A DNA stretch of 64,000 bases from UBA7236 sp964463165. GTDB lineage: Bacteria; Bacteroidota; Bacteroidia; Chitinophagales; BACL12. Position 1 is the stretch's first letter. Every line of letters begins with the position of its first letter. Both the position numbers and the translations under genes were made by a program. The DNA is taken from assembly GCA_964463165.1 (NCBI GenBank), contig CAYXBK010000014.1, positions 62,001 through 126,000 on the forward strand, given 5' to 3'. Of this stretch, positions 17,277 through 25,589 are shown piece by piece. Under the pieces are notes generated by a model. It did not search any database. It was given only the letters and a program-made list of their open reading frames with translations, and was not told the DNA's origin.

Positions 17277-19469
17277 ATGAAAAATATTTATCTGATATTC
17301 TGTTTGATTCTTTCAGGTATTGTCGCTTCCGCACAAACAGAAAAAACATACGACCTGGAAGAAGTTGTGATTTCAGGCAGCAGGTTTCCCGATAAAAGGG
17401 AAGATGTTGCGCAGCAAATCGATATTATTAAACCTGCCACTATTGCTTTTAGTAATTCTGCAACTACAGGTGATTTATTGCAGCAAACCGGACTCGTTCT
17501 TGTTCAAAAAAGCCAGCTTGGAGGCGGAAGCCCAATGCTCCGTGGTTTCGAAGCCAGCCGGATATTATTGGTTGTTGATGGTGTGCGCATGAATAACGCA
17601 ATTTATCGAGCCGGCCATTTACAAAATATCATTACAATGGATCAGAGCCTTCTTGATAGAATAGAAATTGCATATGGACCATCGAGTGTTGTGTACGGAT
17701 CAGATGCACTGGGAGGTGTAATTCATTTTTATACCAAAAATCCAAATCTTTTAAGTGAAGGTGAAAATGCTGTTTCAGGATCCGCTTTTTTAAGATATGG
17801 AACTGCAGCTGACGAAATGAGCGGTAATCTTAGTTTCAATCTCGCTTCAAAAAAAATTGCATCGTATACTTCTGTGAGTTATTCCGATTTCAATGATTTG
17901 AAAGCAGGCGAAAATGCAAATTCGGAATTCCCCGATTTCGGATTGCGTCCCTATTACGTGGTAACGAATAATCATGTGGATGAGCTTGTAAAAAACGACG
18001 ACAAAACCGTTCAGGTATATTCCGGGTATACACAATACGATGTGATGGAAAAAATACTTTTTCAGCAAACGGAACACCTCTCACATAAAATCAATTTTCA
18101 ATATTCAACATCAACGGATATCCCGCGGTACGATCGTTTAACGGATCCGTTGAATGACGACAGCTTGCGTTTTGCAGAATGGTATTACGGTCCGCAGCAA
18201 CGCATGCTTGCATCGTACGATCTTGCATGGAATGCGCAAAATAAAGTATTTGATGATATGCATTTTCTCGCAAGCTATCAGGATATTCAGGAAAGCAGGC
18301 ACCAGCGCAGATATGGAAAAACAAATTTACAGCACAGGATCGAGGATGTTGGAGTTGTGGGTTTGAATCTCGATTTCAGCAAAGATTTACAGGCAGGGGA
18401 ATTGCGTTATGGATTTGAATCTTATCTCAATTCCGTTATCTCCATCGCACATGAAGAGGATATTACAACCGGCGTTGAAAGCCCTTTGGATACAAGATAT
18501 CCCGATGGCGGATCCACTATGAATAATTTCGCCGTATTCGCTTCACATATTTATAAGATCAACGAAAAATTGACATTGAATGAAGGAATAAGATATAATT
18601 ATTCGAGGTTGCATGCGCAATTCGACGACAAAACATTTTTTCCTTTTCCGTTTGATGAGATCGAACAAAACTCAGGTGCACTTACCGGCAGTCTTGGAAT
18701 TATTTTTATGCCGGCAGAATCGTGGCGCATTTCTTTAATCGGTTCAACAGGTTTCAGAACACCGAATGTGGATGACCTTACAAAAGTATTTGAAAGTGCA
18801 CCGGGGTCAATCATTGTTCCGAATCCTGATCTGAAACCGGAAAATACATACAATGTCGATTTACAATTGATGAAAGTGATCGCAGATAAATTTGAAATTG
18901 AATTATCCGGATTTTATACACGTTTTACAAATTACCTAACTGTTGAACCTGCATTGTTTAATGGCGAGGATTCAATTCTGTATGATGGAGAATTAAGTGA
19001 AGTATTATCTTCTGCAAATGGCGGTAAAGCGTATTTATATGGAATGAATGCAGGAATTGATGCATCACTTACGAATCGCTTTTCGATCGCAACTTACATC
19101 ACATATACGTACGGACGTTTGGAAACAGACACGACTGCCGTTCCGCTTGATCATATTCCACCATTGTACGGAAAAACTGCTTTGCATTATAAAACTGAAA
19201 AATTACACGTGGAATTTTATGCATTATATAATGGGTGGAAACGAATCGAAGATTACAGCGCAAGTGGTGAGGATAATGAGCAATATGCTACTGCCGAGGG
19301 CATGCCTGCGTGGTATACGCTGAATCTCAAATGTGCGTATCAATTTGCAAACTGGCTCACTGCCGAGGGCGGTTGTGAAAATATTCTCGATCGGAATTAT
19401 CGTGTATTTGCGTCGGGCATCAGTGCGCCGGGAAGAAATATTTATCTTACTTTAAGAACAAAATTTTAA
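17277..19469 (+). CDS. TonB-dependent outer-membrane receptor (heme/siderophore-like)
   Basis: Outer-membrane gated importer. Signal peptide ends VASAQ; a TonB-box-like strand DLEEVVISGSRF is followed by the plug (residues ~30-150) with PMLRGFEASRILLVVDGVRM and YGPSSVVYGSDALGGVIHFY, then a ~580-residue barrel ending in an aromatic-rich strand, NIYLTLRTKF. The plug wording NNAIYRAGHLQN is typical of HmuR/HutA-type heme and related receptors, but no FRAP/NPNL heme box is obvious, so the substrate is open. I prefer ATG 17277 over TTG 17271. Confidence 0.85.
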   Translation: MKNIYLIFCLILSGIVASAQTEKTYDLEEVVISGSRFPDKREDVAQQIDIIKPATIAFSNSATTGDLLQQTGLVLVQKSQLGGGSPMLRGFEASRILLVVDGVRMNNAIYRAGHLQNIITMDQSLLDRIEIAYGPSSVVYGSDALGGVIHFYTKNPNLLSEGENAVSGSAFLRYGTAADEMSGNLSFNLASKKIASYTSVSYSDFNDLKAGENANSEFPDFGLRPYYVVTNNHVDELVKNDDKTVQVYSGYTQYDVMEKILFQQTEHLSHKINFQYSTSTDIPRYDRLTDPLNDDSLRFAEWYYGPQQRMLASYDLAWNAQNKVFDDMHFLASYQDIQESRHQRRYGKTNLQHRIEDVGVVGLNLDFSKDLQAGELRYGFESYLNSVISIAHEEDITTGVESPLDTRYPDGGSTMNNFAVFASHIYKINEKLTLNEGIRYNYSRLHAQFDDKTFFPFPFDEIEQNSGALTGSLGIIFMPAESWRISLIGSTGFRTPNVDDLTKVFESAPGSIIVPNPDLKPENTYNVDLQLMKVIADKFEIELSGFYTRFTNYLTVEPALFNGEDSILYDGELSEVLSSANGGKAYLYGMNAGIDASLTNRFSIATYITYTYGRLETDTTAVPLDHIPPLYGKTALHYKTEKLHVEFYALYNGWKRIEDYSASGEDNEQYATAEGMPAWYTLNLKCAYQFANWLTAEGGCENILDRNYRVFASGISAPGRNIYLTLRTKF

Positions 19470-19504
19470 TTTCACAGATCGTTTCACAATTAAAAATTTT
19501 CAGG

Positions 19505-19819
19505 ATGAGTATTTTTTCAAAATTATTCGGCGGAAATAAAGGCGGTTCCGGAGGCGGAGCAGGCCATGCGCAGGCATTTATCAGTAAATTGCAGACAGAT
19601 CTCAATCTGAGTTCGGAGCAGGTAACACAGGTGCAAAATGCAATTCAGGAATTTTTTCAGGAAAAACGGTCGGTGAAGCAATCGGGTGGCGGAAAAGATG
19701 CAATGCGTGAAAGCAAACAGGATTTTAAAGAAGATATCCTGAAAGTTCTGAATTCCGATCAGCAACAAAAATTTATGGCGAATATTCAAACCTATAAACA
19801 ATTGCTGAAAGGCAGATAA
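19505..19819 (+). CDS. Small glycine-rich, helical protein of unknown function
   Basis: 104 residues: a Gly-rich N-terminal segment (GGNKGGSGGGAGHAQ), then helices DLNLSSEQVTQVQNAIQEFF and ILKVLNSDQQQKFMANIQTY, which resemble the LTxxQ repeats of Spy/CpxP-like chaperones. There is no signal peptide, so a cytoplasmic role is likely. It sits 35 bp after the TonB receptor and ends at a strong terminator, so it may be the last gene of that transcript. Confidence 0.6.
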   Translation: MSIFSKLFGGNKGGSGGGAGHAQAFISKLQTDLNLSSEQVTQVQNAIQEFFQEKRSVKQSGGGKDAMRESKQDFKEDILKVLNSDQQQKFMANIQTYKQLLKGR

Positions 19820-19831
19820 TTTATTACTGGT

Positions 19832-19860
19832 AAACGGGAGCTTCCGGCTCCCGTTTTTTG
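19832..19860 (+). terminator. Rho-independent terminator
   Basis: Stem acgggagc/gctcccgt (19834-19841 with 19847-19854), loop ttccg, followed by T6. It ends the TonB receptor/small-protein unit. Confidence 0.85.
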
Positions 19861-19925
19861 CTGTTTGGGAATTTTTCCCGTATTTCGCTTCCTATTGCGA
19901 TATTCATATTTTAAAACCTTCTTAC

Positions 19926-20450
19926 ATGATAAATGATATATTATTATTCGGCTCGAATGAAACAACCAGACATTTGCCCGAGGGCTTATCAAAAGCATTG
20001 ATCGGATTTCATTCCGGATGGCGTTATATAATTATAATTTTAATGCTGCTCGGAATCTGGTTTGGTTATCAAACTTCAAAAGGGAAAAAACCATTTGCAG
20101 GCAGTACCAGAAAAATGGGAATGTTTACAATGATTGCAGTTGATATACAGCTTGTGGTTGGACTGGTGTTGTATTTCTATTTTCTTTCCCGTTACACAAA
20201 TTTACAGATCAATAAACTGAAAGGGCAAATGGGTGCGCCCGAATTCAGATCAATTGCCGTTGATCATGTGGTTGGTATGATGATCGCTTTGATTTTAATT
20301 CATATCGGTTACAGCAAAGCGAAAAAAGCAACAACGGATATTTCTGCAGGTAAAAAACAATTTACTTATTTTCTCATTGCATTTATTATTATTCTTATTT
20401 CCATTCCCTGGCCGTTTCTCGATGTAAATAAGTCGAGAGGATGGTTTTAA
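19926..20450 (+). CDS. Four-helix inner-membrane protein, cytochrome-b-like
   Basis: 174 residues with four predicted membrane helices (YIIIILMLLGIWFGY, MFTMIAVDIQLVVGLVLYFY, HVVGMMIALILIHIGY, FTYFLIAFIIILISIPWPF). Histidines sit near helix ends (GFHSGW, VDHVVG, LIHIGY), as in small b-type cytochromes, but no family signature is certain. It lies next to the usp-fnr pair, transcribed toward it, and shares a bidirectional terminator with it. A respiratory role is only suggested by that neighbourhood. Confidence 0.6.
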   Translation: MINDILLFGSNETTRHLPEGLSKALIGFHSGWRYIIIILMLLGIWFGYQTSKGKKPFAGSTRKMGMFTMIAVDIQLVVGLVLYFYFLSRYTNLQINKLKGQMGAPEFRSIAVDHVVGMMIALILIHIGYSKAKKATTDISAGKKQFTYFLIAFIIILISIPWPFLDVNKSRGWF

Positions 20451-20470
20451 AAAGAAAAATAACATCACAT

Positions 20471-20499
20471 AAAAAATGCGGCATATCGCCGCATTTTTT
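20471..20499. terminator. Bidirectional terminator
   Basis: Stem aatgcggc/gccgcatt (20475-20482 with 20488-20495) flanked by A on the left and T on the right, usable from both sides by the converging genes at 19926-20450 and 20530-21243. Confidence 0.85.
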
Positions 20500-20529
20500 T
20501 TTATTACTGCTACCACTTACTATTCTTAA

Positions 20530-21243
20530 TTAATCGTACAGTTCACACACTTTCGTCAATCCCTTCGGGTTTATGATTTTAATTGCATGATTATGCGTTT
20601 CGATCAGGCCTTCTTCTTTCAGATCTTTCAATACTCTGATGGCAGTTTCCTTAACAGTCCCCACATAGGATGCAAGATCTTCACGTGTCATATTGATCAC
20701 ACCCTCCGCATTGTTTTCATCTTTATAACATTCGCTCAGCATCAGCAATGCTTCTGCAATTCTCCCTCTTACGGGTTTATAGGCGATATCTGCAAGTTTT
20801 TCAATAGTCTGATCTAGAGTTTTTGTGAGCAGGTTCACCATTCCTTCCGAAAACCTGCTGTTTTCTTTAAATAATTTCAGCACCACATCTTTCGGAATAA
20901 AACAAATAACAGCATCTTCAATCACTTCCGCACTCACACCATAGGTACTTGACGAAATCATTGCACCATATCCGATAAAATCACCCGGTACTACAATTTT
21001 TAAAATCTGTTCTTTGCCGTCTGGTGCTTGTTTGAACAATTTCACTTTTCCGTGATTCAGGCAATATAATCCGTATGAATTTGATCCTTCATGAAAAATC
21101 ATCTGCCCCTTTTTATACATTGCACATGTTTTTTGCTCATTTATTACTTCCGTTTCCTCAACGTGGCAAAAATGAAAAAGCGATTTATTCTGACTCTTGC
21201 AATGTGCGCAATCGGGTGTTGGAAATTTATTTAGCTGATTCAT
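20530..21243 (-). CDS. Crp/FNR-family regulator with N-terminal cysteine cluster
   Basis: 237 residues: cyclic-nucleotide-type beta-roll (KKGQMIFHEGSNSYGLYCLN, later PGDFIGYGAMISSSTYG), dimer helix, and winged helix with recognition segment DLASYVGTVKETAIRVLKDL. Four cysteines precede the beta-roll (C12, C15, C26, C40), as expected for an iron-sulfur oxygen sensor; spacing differs from E. coli FNR, whose fourth ligand lies in the beta-roll. The recognition helix VKETAIRVL lacks the plain E-SR of FNR but keeps E and R. The stress-protein gene precedes it by 27 bp. FNR-type boxes before ccoI, ccoS and usp in this window are likely its targets. Confidence 0.85.
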   Translation of the reverse strand: MNQLNKFPTPDCAHCKSQNKSLFHFCHVEETEVINEQKTCAMYKKGQMIFHEGSNSYGLYCLNHGKVKLFKQAPDGKEQILKIVVPGDFIGYGAMISSSTYGVSAEVIEDAVICFIPKDVVLKLFKENSRFSEGMVNLLTKTLDQTIEKLADIAYKPVRGRIAEALLMLSECYKDENNAEGVINMTREDLASYVGTVKETAIRVLKDLKEEGLIETHNHAIKIINPKGLTKVCELYD

Positions 21244-21270
21244 AAATATGCGTTTGCCTGTTTGTAAAAG

Positions 21271-22185
21271 TTATTGCTTATCTGCATTGTAGGCGAGTAA
21301 TGGAATTTCACCATACAATGCAATATTGCGTGTGATGCTCATGTGGAAAATAGTTGATAATAAACCATGCGTATGCGTGATCATACAAATCATGTCCATA
21401 TTATTTTTCTGTGCAAATTTCCGGATACCCTCCGTTATGTTTTTTTCCGATAAATAATAGAGTTGCAGTTTATCATTTTCAATTTTTTTACGAAAACGCT
21501 GTTGTAATTTGTCTGTGAATGATTTATTATGTGTATTATCAATCATGAAATTTACTGCATGCACTTCCGCATCAAATTTTTCTGAAAATTCGAGCAAATA
21601 ATCAAGCGTTTCGAGATCCTGTAAATTTCCTTCGAAAGGCATCATGATCTTTTTGATCTCATCAAATTTTGTTTGTTCGGGTATGGCGATTACAGGGATT
21701 TTGGAATTTTTAATAATATTCCATGTTACCGTACCGAACAGTTTATCCTGCAAACTATTTCCGCCTCTCGTTCCCATCATGATGAGATCACAATTCTCCG
21801 AAACAGCAATATCCCGGATCGTTTCTGCGGCAAATCCCATAATTGTTTTATGCGTGAACCGCACGGTTTGTTCGAAAGGTTTACAATTCGTTTCCCAGAA
21901 TTCCGACATCTCTTTTTCAGAAATCGCTTTCTGCGAATCGATCATGTCTTTTACCATTTCCGACGGCATATGTTCATCGGCAAATGGTGTATGAAAAACA
22001 TGCAGTAGTACAATTTCTGCTTCAAATTTTTCTGCCAGATGCATGGCAGAATGAAGTGCCTTTACCGAATTTTGTGAATAATCAACAGGCACTAAAATTT
22101 TGCGAACCAGTTCGCTTTTAATCAATCCGGATTCCATATTCTTTGAGATTCTACTAGAGGATAATTGATCAGATTCTCCGTACAT
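21271..22185 (-). CDS. Tandem universal stress protein
   Basis: 304 residues with two Usp domains. The first (KILVPVDYSQNSVKALHSAM to residue ~170) has the nucleotide-binding loop MGTRGGNSLQDKLFGTVTW; the second (KKIMMPFEGNLQDLETLDYL to the end) is degenerate at this loop. Tandem Usp proteins are common beside FNR regulators and cbb3 genes in Bacteroidota. Start 22185 is used; the Met at 22137 is an alternative, giving a start nearer the first strand. It is followed at 27 bp by the FNR-like gene and preceded by a candidate FNR box. Confidence 0.85.
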   Translation of the reverse strand: MYGESDQLSSSRISKNMESGLIKSELVRKILVPVDYSQNSVKALHSAMHLAEKFEAEIVLLHVFHTPFADEHMPSEMVKDMIDSQKAISEKEMSEFWETNCKPFEQTVRFTHKTIMGFAAETIRDIAVSENCDLIMMGTRGGNSLQDKLFGTVTWNIIKNSKIPVIAIPEQTKFDEIKKIMMPFEGNLQDLETLDYLLEFSEKFDAEVHAVNFMIDNTHNKSFTDKLQQRFRKKIENDKLQLYYLSEKNITEGIRKFAQKNNMDMICMITHTHGLLSTIFHMSITRNIALYGEIPLLAYNADKQ

Positions 22186-22206
22186 TTTACCAGTTTTTAT
22201 CTATTT

Positions 22207-22214
22207 CAAAGATC
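22207..22214 (-). promoter_or_regulatory. -7-like element of the usp-fnr operon
   Basis: Read on the minus strand this is GATCTTTG, close to TAnnTTTG, 22 bp before the first codon at 22185. With a start site about 5 bp downstream, the box at 22260-22271 would centre near -63. Confidence 0.35.
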
Positions 22215-22259
22215 GTTTTTGCACATGCCGGAGGACATGACCTACCTCAGGAGAGACAT

Positions 22260-22271
22260 TGACTTTCGTCA
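22260..22271. promoter_or_regulatory. FNR-like operator variant before usp-fnr
   Basis: TGAC-tttc-GTCA, a perfect 4-4-4 palindrome differing from the FNR core TGAT-N4-ATCA by one symmetrical base change. Its distance to the -7-like element fits class I activation, suggesting autoregulation of the regulator gene. Confidence 0.4.
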
Positions 22272-22275
22272 TCAC

Positions 22276-22323
22276 AAAAAAAATCCCGCCCTGAAGTATC
22301 ATTATTTACTTCAGGGCGGGATT
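22276..22323 (-). terminator. Strong terminator of the DUF4468-like gene
   Basis: 17-bp stem (22282-22298 with 22307-22323, core cccgccctgaag) with an 8-base loop, followed on the minus strand by T8. It lies 57 bp after the stop of the gene at 22380-22931. Confidence 0.85.
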
Positions 22324-22379
22324 GTTCTATCGAAACTATATCACGGCATTGTCGGCCGCGGACCGAAAACGGAAAAAAA

Positions 22380-22931
22380 TCACCAGTCTTCTTCTTCTTT
22401 CAACGCTTTCGGACGAATGTCTGAATCGATCGAATCAATGAGCTTTGTCATGAATTCATCAATCTGTGTGAGATAACCCGGCACATATTCATCTTCCTTA
22501 TATTTTTCATCATTTATCCAGTTCTCAATGCCGAAATATTTTGTGCCTTCGAGATTGATTTTTGTAATGGTGTATTTGAACCGGCCGTCTCTGAATTGCA
22601 GCGTGAGATAATAATGGATAAGCCCGGCTTTCATGCTTTGATTTTTCTCCGTTCTTGTGATTTGAAATCCGTGAAATATTTCGATACGGCCCTCCGCCTC
22701 ATCCTGCGATTTAATTACCTGGCTCGGCATTTTATAAAAATCTTTTATCCATTTCATTGCAAGTTTGTAGAGCGAATCGTTTGAAACACCGGGCACCTGA
22801 ATTACCTCGGTATAGGTTACCAAACCGCTTTCATCATCGGTTGGAAAGGAAGGCAACGAAATTTCAGAATTTTTTTGTGCAGATGCTGCAATCGTTATTA
22901 AAAGGGCGAAAACAAAACTGATTTTTTTCAT
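22380..22931 (-). CDS. Secreted DUF4468-like protein
   Basis: 183 residues with signal peptide MKKISFVFALLITIAASAQ. The body (YTEVIQVPGVSNDSLYKLAM, then WIKDFYKMPSQVIKSQDEAE and YYLTLQFRDGRFKYTITKI) matches the DUF4468 'TBP-like fold' family common in Bacteroidota envelopes. No enzyme motif is visible. It is monocistronic, ending at a strong terminator. Confidence 0.75.
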   Translation of the reverse strand: MKKISFVFALLITIAASAQKNSEISLPSFPTDDESGLVTYTEVIQVPGVSNDSLYKLAMKWIKDFYKMPSQVIKSQDEAEGRIEIFHGFQITRTEKNQSMKAGLIHYYLTLQFRDGRFKYTITKINLEGTKYFGIENWINDEKYKEDEYVPGYLTQIDEFMTKLIDSIDSDIRPKALKEEEDW

Positions 22932-23111
22932 ATACGTAATCTATTTTCGGTTTTTCTTAAAATTTGAACGAAGATAATTGGCAAAAATGATACCGCGGGA
23001 AAATAATACCGCTTTATTCCAAAATTGATGACCGTCTTAGCACACCGGCTGCCGGATAAAACTGCCTTGAAATATTCTGCCTGCTATTTTCTTCCTTGTA
23101 AATTCCTTCTT

Positions 23112-23119
23112 TATATTTG
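23112..23119 (+). promoter_or_regulatory. -7 promoter element of the 41-residue gene
   Basis: TATATTTG is a perfect TAnnTTTG element 14 bp before the ATG at 23134. It supports the small gene as a separate transcript. Confidence 0.55.
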
Positions 23120-23133
23120 CAAAAAATTACACA

Positions 23134-23259
23134 ATGAGCTCACAAATGATCATCGGCATTGTAATCACAGGTTATATCCTCGCTGTAGGCGGTATGTTTA
23201 CAATTGAATTGATTAAAAAAAGACGCAATAAGGGTGGTCATCATTCGAGCCATCATTGA
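23134..23259 (+). CDS. 41-residue single-helix membrane peptide with histidine tail
   Basis: Small protein: N-terminal MSSQ, one hydrophobic helix (MIIGIVITGYILAVGGMF), a basic stretch IKKRRNKGG and a histidine-rich end HHSSHH. The basic patch after the helix predicts N-out, C-in topology. It has its own perfect -7 element and a weak terminator-like hairpin just after the stop, and it fills an otherwise empty gap between two convincing genes. Histidines could bind metal. It may be a small subunit or regulator; no partner is visible nearby. Confidence 0.6.
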   Translation: MSSQMIIGIVITGYILAVGGMFTIELIKKRRNKGGHHSSHH

Positions 23260-23260
23260 T

Positions 23261-23287
23261 AAATCCATCCGGATTTTTGATCTTTTT
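23261..23287 (+). terminator. Weak terminator after the 41-residue gene
   Basis: 6-bp stem aaatcc/ggattt (23261-23266 with 23271-23276) followed by a T-rich stretch to 23287. Confidence 0.35.
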
Positions 23288-23405
23288 TGAAGGATTTTGA
23301 AGAGCTTTTCTTCCCCGGCTCCAACACCCGTCAAAGTGTTGAATAAAAGTGTAAAAATACTCACCGAAAATACCGTAAAATCTACATTTTAAAGGTTCTG
23401 ATCGC

Positions 23406-23413
23406 TATCTTTG
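23406..23413 (+). promoter_or_regulatory. gyrB -7 promoter element
   Basis: TATCTTTG, perfect TAnnTTTG, 71 bp before the gyrB ATG, which gives a leader of about 67 bases. No clean TTG is visible at the -33 distance. Confidence 0.5.
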
Positions 23414-23429
23414 CATAAACAATTTTTAT

Positions 23430-23468
23430 TCTCCTGAAACGCAGATTTCTGCAGCGTTCACGGAGAAT
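23430..23468 (+). promoter_or_regulatory. Stem-loop in the gyrB leader
   Basis: Long imperfect hairpin: outer arms ttctcc/ggagaa, then tgaa/ttca, then an inner cgcaga/tctgc stem with small bulges. It ends 16 bases before the ATG and lacks a T run, so it is more likely a stabiliser or translational control element than a terminator. Confidence 0.45.
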
Positions 23469-23484
23469 CAAGAGCGATAAAATT

Positions 23485-25443
23485 ATGATGGAAAAAGAAG
23501 AGATTATCCAGAAACAAACTTCCAATTACACAGCTGAAAATATACAGGTTCTCGAAGGGCTCGAGGCTGTCAGAAAACGCCCTGCAATGTACATCGGCGA
23601 CACAGGTTTCAAAGGCCTGCACCACCTTGTTTATGAGGTGGTAGACAATTCGATCGATGAGGCACTGGCAGGGTATGCAAGAAATATCGAAGTAACGATC
23701 CTTCCCGGCAATATTATCCGGGTGAAAGATGATGGCCGCGGTATCCCGACAGAAATTCACCGGAAAGAAAATAAATCCGCACTTGAAGTGGTAATGACAG
23801 TTCTTCATGCAGGTGGAAAATTCGATAAAGACACATATAAAGTATCAGGTGGTTTGCACGGCGTGGGTGTGAGTTGCGTGAATGCACTTTCCAAACATCT
23901 GACAGCCGAAATTCACCGCAACGGCAAAATGTATAAGCAGGAATATGAGATCGGAAAACCAATGTACCCTGTGCGTGAAATAGGTGATTCGAATATTACA
24001 GGTACTATCGTGACCTTTCAGCCTGATGATACAATTTTTACGGTTACGGAATATAAATACGAAACACTTTCTTCCAGGATCCGCGAACTTGCATATCTCA
24101 ACAAAGGGATCAGGCTTTCGATCACAGATGAACGCGAAGCTGATGAAGAAGGCAAATTCAGGAGCGATGTATTTCACAGCCAGGGAGGTTTGGTTGAATT
24201 TGTAAAATTTCTGGACGAAGGACGCAATTCAATTATCCCAGAGCCAATCTATGCGGAAGGATCAAGAGACGGCGTGCAGGTGGAAATTGCACTGCAATAC
24301 AATGATTCATTTAATGAGAATATCCACTCTTACGTAAATAATATCAATACGATTGAAGGGGGAACGCATGTTGCCGGATTTCGCCGTGCCCTGACACGCA
24401 CATTCAAATCCTATGGTGAAAAGGAAGGCATGTTTGAAAAAGCGAAAATTGAAATTTCGGGAGATGATTTTCGCGAAGGACTTACTTCTCTTATCTCTGT
24501 GAAAGTACCCGAGCCACAATTTGAAGGACAAACAAAAACCAAACTCGGAAATAACGAAGTGCTGGGAATTGTTGATGTAATTACCGGCGAGGTTTTAAAT
24601 AATTATCTTGAAGAAAATCCGAAGCAGGCGAAATTAATCGTCGGTAAAGTGATACTTGCCGCACAGGCGAGAATTGCTGCAAGAAAAGCACGTGAGTTAG
24701 TGCAAAGAAAAAGTGCATTCGGTGGTGGTGGCTTACCTGGTAAACTGGCGGACTGCTCAGAGAAAAATCCTGAAAATTGTGAATTATATCTCGTTGAGGG
24801 TGATTCGGCAGGAGGTACTGCAAAACAGGGCCGCGACAGAACGACGCAGGCGATATTACCTCTTCGTGGAAAAATATTAAATGTTGAGAAAGCATTGGAT
24901 TATAAGATCTTTGATAATGATGAGATCAAAAATATTTTCACCGCAATTGGTGTCATGCCGGGTGAAGATAAATCTCTTGATACGGCAAAACTGCGTTACC
25001 ATAAAATTATTATCATGACCGATGCGGATGTTGACGGTAGCCATATCACAACCTTAATTCTTACATTCTTTTTCAGAAAATGTATTGAATTGGTGAAAGA
25101 AGGATATATCTACATTGCAACACCCCCGCTTTATCTTGTTAAAAAAGGAAAGGATCAGAAATATTGCTGGAATGAAGATGACCGCAAAGCAGCAATTGCA
25201 GAATTTGCGAAAGGAGGAAATGAAAGTTCAGTGCATGTGCAGCGATATAAAGGTTTGGGTGAAATGAATGCAGAACAATTATGGGATACCACAATGAACC
25301 CTGCAACCAGAACGCTGCGCCAGGTTACAATCGACAGTGCAACTGAAGCGGATCATATTTTCTCTGTTTTAATGGGAGATGATGTGCCACCCCGCAGAGA
25401 ATTTATTGAAGCACATGCAAAATATGCAAATCTCGATATCTGA
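23485..25443 (+). CDS. gyrB: DNA gyrase subunit B
   Basis: ATPase subunit of the type II topoisomerase that introduces negative supercoils. GHKL ATPase: EAVRKRPAMYIGDTG, EVVDNSIDEALAG, VKDDGRGIPT and HAGGKFDKDTYKVSGGLHGVG; transducer domain in the middle; Toprim EGDSAGGTAKQGRDRTTQAI and TDADVDGSHI; C-terminal YKGLGEMNAEQLW. The length (652) matches Bacteroidota GyrB, without the extra insertion of proteobacterial GyrB. GyrB rather than ParE is inferred from the overall match. Housekeeping gene, single transcript, with a leader hairpin. Confidence 0.95.
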   Translation: MMEKEEIIQKQTSNYTAENIQVLEGLEAVRKRPAMYIGDTGFKGLHHLVYEVVDNSIDEALAGYARNIEVTILPGNIIRVKDDGRGIPTEIHRKENKSALEVVMTVLHAGGKFDKDTYKVSGGLHGVGVSCVNALSKHLTAEIHRNGKMYKQEYEIGKPMYPVREIGDSNITGTIVTFQPDDTIFTVTEYKYETLSSRIRELAYLNKGIRLSITDEREADEEGKFRSDVFHSQGGLVEFVKFLDEGRNSIIPEPIYAEGSRDGVQVEIALQYNDSFNENIHSYVNNINTIEGGTHVAGFRRALTRTFKSYGEKEGMFEKAKIEISGDDFREGLTSLISVKVPEPQFEGQTKTKLGNNEVLGIVDVITGEVLNNYLEENPKQAKLIVGKVILAAQARIAARKARELVQRKSAFGGGGLPGKLADCSEKNPENCELYLVEGDSAGGTAKQGRDRTTQAILPLRGKILNVEKALDYKIFDNDEIKNIFTAIGVMPGEDKSLDTAKLRYHKIIIMTDADVDGSHITTLILTFFFRKCIELVKEGYIYIATPPLYLVKKGKDQKYCWNEDDRKAAIAEFAKGGNESSVHVQRYKGLGEMNAEQLWDTTMNPATRTLRQVTIDSATEADHIFSVLMGDDVPPRREFIEAHAKYANLDI

Positions 25444-25476
25444 TATTTTTTACAGACACAGATTTAATACATATCC

Positions 25477-25511
25477 AAAAAAAAATGCGCTGTTAGCAGC
25501 GCATTTTTTTT
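25477..25511. terminator. Bidirectional terminator after gyrB
   Basis: Stem atgcgctg/cagcgcat (25485-25492 with 25497-25504), loop ttag, A run on the left and T run on the right. It serves gyrB and probably also the converging gene at 25590-26186. Confidence 0.85.
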
Positions 25512-25589
25512 ATTCTTATTTTCGGAACTCAGTTACTTTAATTCCGTGCAATTAAATTACAATCTGATCACCGGCACTTAGTCTTTCAT

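Noticed and set aside
22165..22476. Plus-strand reading frame of 103 codons
   Set aside because: It runs through a strong 17-bp terminator stem and into the antisense of the DUF4468-like gene.
23025..23207. 60-codon plus-strand frame overlapping the 41-residue gene
   Set aside because: It is Cys/His-rich without pattern and lacks a promoter placement; the other frame has promoter, membrane helix and terminator.
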